Shown: positions 61,825 through 64,000 of the stretch, in pieces
Layout of the letters: the number at the start of each line of letters is the position of its first letter
How positions within the stretch are numbered: the first letter of the stretch is position 1
NCBI RefSeq assembly: GCF_005377625.1
Contig: NZ_CP040098.1
Span: forward strand, 2,593,279 to 2,657,278
DNA length: 64,000 nt
Direction: 5' to 3'
Source: Desulfoglaeba alkanexedens ALDC
GTDB lineage: Bacteria > Desulfobacterota > Syntrophobacteria > Syntrophobacterales > DSM-9756
Program-made: the position numbers and the translations under genes
The notes under the pieces: model-generated
The model's input: only the letters and a program-made list of their open reading frames with translations
Told to the model about the DNA's origin: nothing
Databases searched by the model: none

Positions 61825-64000
61825 GTGACAGAGTCTTATGGAAAGGCGGGCGCAAGAACCGGCTGCGGTTCACGGCGGCCGCTTCCAAGAAGCCGCTTTT
61901 CGTGGTTTCTCCTGGCCGTGGCATCCACCGTGGTCCTGGTGCCGCTTCTGCTGCTCCTTCTGGTGCACTTGCCTTGGATTCAGTCCCGGATCATCGAAAA
62001 GGTGGTGGCGGTGGTCGAAAGGGACACGGGGTTCCGGGTTTCCCTGGAACGGTTCCGATGGAACCCGCTTTCGAGGCTCAGCCTGAGGGGCCTGGCCGTT
62101 CGGGATCCAAGCGGGCTCGAGGTCATTCGCTGCGGAACGGCCGAAGTTCGTTACGCGTTCTCGGCGGGTGCTCCGTACGTCGACCTGCGCTATATCATCC
62201 TGGAACGGCCTTTTCTCAGGTTCGAAAAGGACGCGTCGGGGCGGTGGCGTGTCCCCGGTACGGGTGAATCCGGTCGAGAGGTGGCACAAGGCGACCGTAA
62301 ACTGTGGCAGGAATGGCCGCTCCCGCCGATCCGGGTGGTGGAAGGCCGGCTGGTGGGCCTTCATGAAGGGAAGACGGTTTTTTCCGTGGATCGGGTGGAC
62401 GGGCTGATGACTTTCACTGTGGATGAAGAATCCGGAAGCCCGGTCCTGGATATCCGCTTCGATCAGTGGGGAGGCGAATTCATTGAACCGAAGCTGGGCC
62501 GAGCGCAGGTGGAAGGAAACGTGCGTTTGGCACCGGGTTGGGTGTCCTGGCACGCCGTGGAAGCCGCCGTGGGACCGGACAACCGAGTGAGGTTGGACGG
62601 CCGCTGGCATTTCGAAGACGGGGGGCCTGCGGAAGTTCAGGTGGAAATTCGGTCTCTTTCCCCCACCGTTTTTACCAGGGAAGCCTCGCCGCGCACCATG
62701 CCTTCCGCTTTTCAAGGGAACTTGTCGGTGAAAAGGGATACCGGGGGGAGGTGGGTCGCTGCATGCGATCTTCGAAGTGATCGGGGGGCGATTTCCGGAG
62801 AGGGTTTCATCGAAACGTCCAGGGAAGGCGTGCACGTGGCCTGGGAAAGTCGGTTTGCCGGTGTTCAGGCGACGCTTCCCGGCCGGAACATCCCGGTGGC
62901 GCTGGACGGGACCATGGAGATCTCCGGACGTGGCCCCGTGCTGGAGGAAACAACCCTTTTGTGGAAACTTGCCGTCACGAAGGGAAGCGCGGGTGCGGAA
63001 ACCATCGAGGCGGGATTTCTCGAAGGCGCGATCGGCGCCGGGGCTCTGGAGGTTCACAGATTGGATCTCGACAGCACGATGGGCGGGTTCCATGCCGCCG
63101 GCGCCATCCGTTTCGAGTTCGCGCCGGGACAAGGGCGGAACGGGCGTCTGCCGATCTTTCACGAGCTCGAGTACGAAGCCACTCAAGTGGACCTCGGCAA
63201 AGCCTCGGCGCTCGCCGGTGTGGGAGAACTTTCCGGAAAGCTGGCTTCCCGGGGGCGGATCAGCGGAACTTGGCCCGCCTTGCAGTGGGAAGGGCGCATG
63301 AATCTTTCCGATGCCCGATATTCGGACATCCAAGCCGATCGTGTCGACCTTTCCGGAAACGGGGTCCTCGGGGTAAAGGAAGGCGAAAAGACCTTGAATA
63401 TCCGGGCGACCGGAATGAATCTTCGAGGAACGCGGCTTCGATCGGTTTCGGTGGAACTGGAGCAGGAGGCGGCCGTGTGCCGATTCAGCGCGGCCGGTGA
63501 GGTTTTCGAAGAGGAGGGTTCGTTTTCTGTTTCGGGCCGGGTCGAAAACATCTGGGACGTTCCCCGGATTTTGACGTTGCAGGGCGGAAGGCTTCAATGG
63601 GGCGACAAGACCCTGCAGTTCAGCGGGTCGGCTCGGGCGGGCGGAGACCGGCTGGACGGACTCCGCCTGGAGTTGGTGCGGGCGGCCGAGCGACTGACGC
63701 TGACGGGAAGTCTGGCACGGGAAAAGCCGACCGACCTGGACGTGGAGCTCGTGGGTTTCCAGCCTAAGGAGTGGCCGGAACTCGCGGACCTTTTCGGCGG
63801 ATCGAATTCCCTCGATGGGACCGTTTCCGGCCGTGCTCACGTTTCCGGTGCCCTTTCCAATCCCCACGTACGTTTCGAAGTGGAATGGATGGATCTCCGC
63901 TACGCCAAGGCCTCGTTCGACCGCGCCGCATTTTCCGGGACGGCTTCCGGGGGGTTGCTGGAATTCAGGGGCCGATTGGCGGTCGATTCCGAAGAGGAAC
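61825..64000 (+). CDS. tamB: TamB/AsmA-like protein, C-terminus beyond window
   Basis: From GTG 61825 (GGAAGAGG 6 bp upstream) a frame runs open to the window edge, about 725 residues. A membrane anchor (WFLLAVASTVVLVPLLLLLL, about 27-46) is followed by AsmA-type start RIIEKVVAVVERDTGFRVSL, then long beta-rich repeats (VEGNVRLAPGWVSWHAVEAA; GELSGKLASRGRISGTWPAL; LDGTVSGRAHVSGALSNPHV). TamB forms a hydrophobic groove across the periplasm and pairs with TamA. The conserved C-terminal DUF490 domain would lie right of the window, so the final proof is missing. A long minus-strand frame opposite it is a shadow. Confidence 0.85.
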   Translation, partial: MTESYGKAGARTGCGSRRPLPRSRFSWFLLAVASTVVLVPLLLLLLVHLPWIQSRIIEKVVAVVERDTGFRVSLERFRWNPLSRLSLRGLAVRDPSGLEVIRCGTAEVRYAFSAGAPYVDLRYIILERPFLRFEKDASGRWRVPGTGESGREVAQGDRKLWQEWPLPPIRVVEGRLVGLHEGKTVFSVDRVDGLMTFTVDEESGSPVLDIRFDQWGGEFIEPKLGRAQVEGNVRLAPGWVSWHAVEAAVGPDNRVRLDGRWHFEDGGPAEVQVEIRSLSPTVFTREASPRTMPSAFQGNLSVKRDTGGRWVAACDLRSDRGAISGEGFIETSREGVHVAWESRFAGVQATLPGRNIPVALDGTMEISGRGPVLEETTLLWKLAVTKGSAGAETIEAGFLEGAIGAGALEVHRLDLDSTMGGFHAAGAIRFEFAPGQGRNGRLPIFHELEYEATQVDLGKASALAGVGELSGKLASRGRISGTWPALQWEGRMNLSDARYSDIQADRVDLSGNGVLGVKEGEKTLNIRATGMNLRGTRLRSVSVELEQEAAVCRFSAAGEVFEEEGSFSVSGRVENIWDVPRILTLQGGRLQWGDKTLQFSGSARAGGDRLDGLRLELVRAAERLTLTGSLAREKPTDLDVELVGFQPKEWPELADLFGGSNSLDGTVSGRAHVSGALSNPHVRFEVEWMDLRYAKASFDRAAFSGTASGGLLEFRGRLAVDSEEE

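Noticed and set aside
61870-63867. Minus-strand open frame of 665 codons
   Set aside because: It lies exactly opposite the plus-strand TamB-like frame, which has a membrane anchor and AsmA-type repeats. The minus product is rich in Pro, Arg, His and Gly without any domain, as expected of a shadow in GC-rich DNA.
1-64000. tRNA or rRNA genes
   Set aside because: I looked for conserved tRNA loops and rRNA segments in the gaps and recognised none; a tRNAscan run would settle this.

Overview
The window is GC-rich and looks like a chromosomal segment of a Desulfobacterota (former Deltaproteobacteria) bacterium, perhaps from the Syntrophobacterales side. This rests on the overall gene flavour, on rubrerythrin (oxidative-stress defence of anaerobes), on a complete Gram-negative Tol-Pal set and on TamA/TamB outer-membrane assembly genes. 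No rRNA or tRNA gene was recognised, so the taxonomic guess is soft.

Layout. 1-4913 is a mobile-element zone: an IS1380-type transposase running off the left edge, a collapsed IS21 element, a SEC-C gene framed by two attC-like sites (a probable integron gene cassette), an intact ISAs1-type element with a 10-bp target duplication, and a MITE-like repeat. 5102-9560 is a minus-strand envelope operon (phospholipase D-like, glycosyltransferase, ELM1-like, radical SAM/SPASM), followed by a PagL-like lipid A deacylase and the pantothenate genes panB and panE. 12494-16532 carries a histidine kinase with a QseG-like lipoprotein, an ArsR regulator and a flavodoxin. 17233-21466 is an ABC-type efflux operon (adaptor, ATPase, two permeases). 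21779-29769 holds housekeeping and regulatory genes (rubrerythrin, NifA-like activator, a SUKH-DUF1269 fusion, an entericidin-like peptide, IclR, cyclophilin, HTH/Zn-ribbon, YgjP-like metallopeptidase). 29990-33519 has lepA, hemW and a NUDIX hydrolase.

33886-47460 is the centrepiece: a compact type I CRISPR-Cas locus. A WYL regulator is followed by a Zn-ribbon large subunit with no HD or palm domain that I can see, a Csc2-like Cas7, a Cas5, a stand-alone HD nuclease (Cas3''), a helicase (Cas3'), Cas6, a Cas4-Cas1 fusion and Cas2, then an array of 42 full repeats plus a cut 43rd. The gene set mixes I-D-like and I-A-like traits and I cannot place it in a named subtype. The array's distal end is cut by an IS21 element whose own right end is gone; an IS4-type transposase fragment lies beyond it.

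51172-64000 returns to core genome: ndk, an MltD-like transglycosylase, a Sir2 deacylase, tolQ-tolR-tolA/tonB-tolB-pal-cpoB, then tamA, a convergent zinc alcohol dehydrogenase, and tamB running off the right edge. Intergenic spaces through the window are rich in dispersed repeats: two REP-like families (one linked to decayed RAYT transposase pieces), heptanucleotide tandem repeats, and small elements with terminal inverted repeats.
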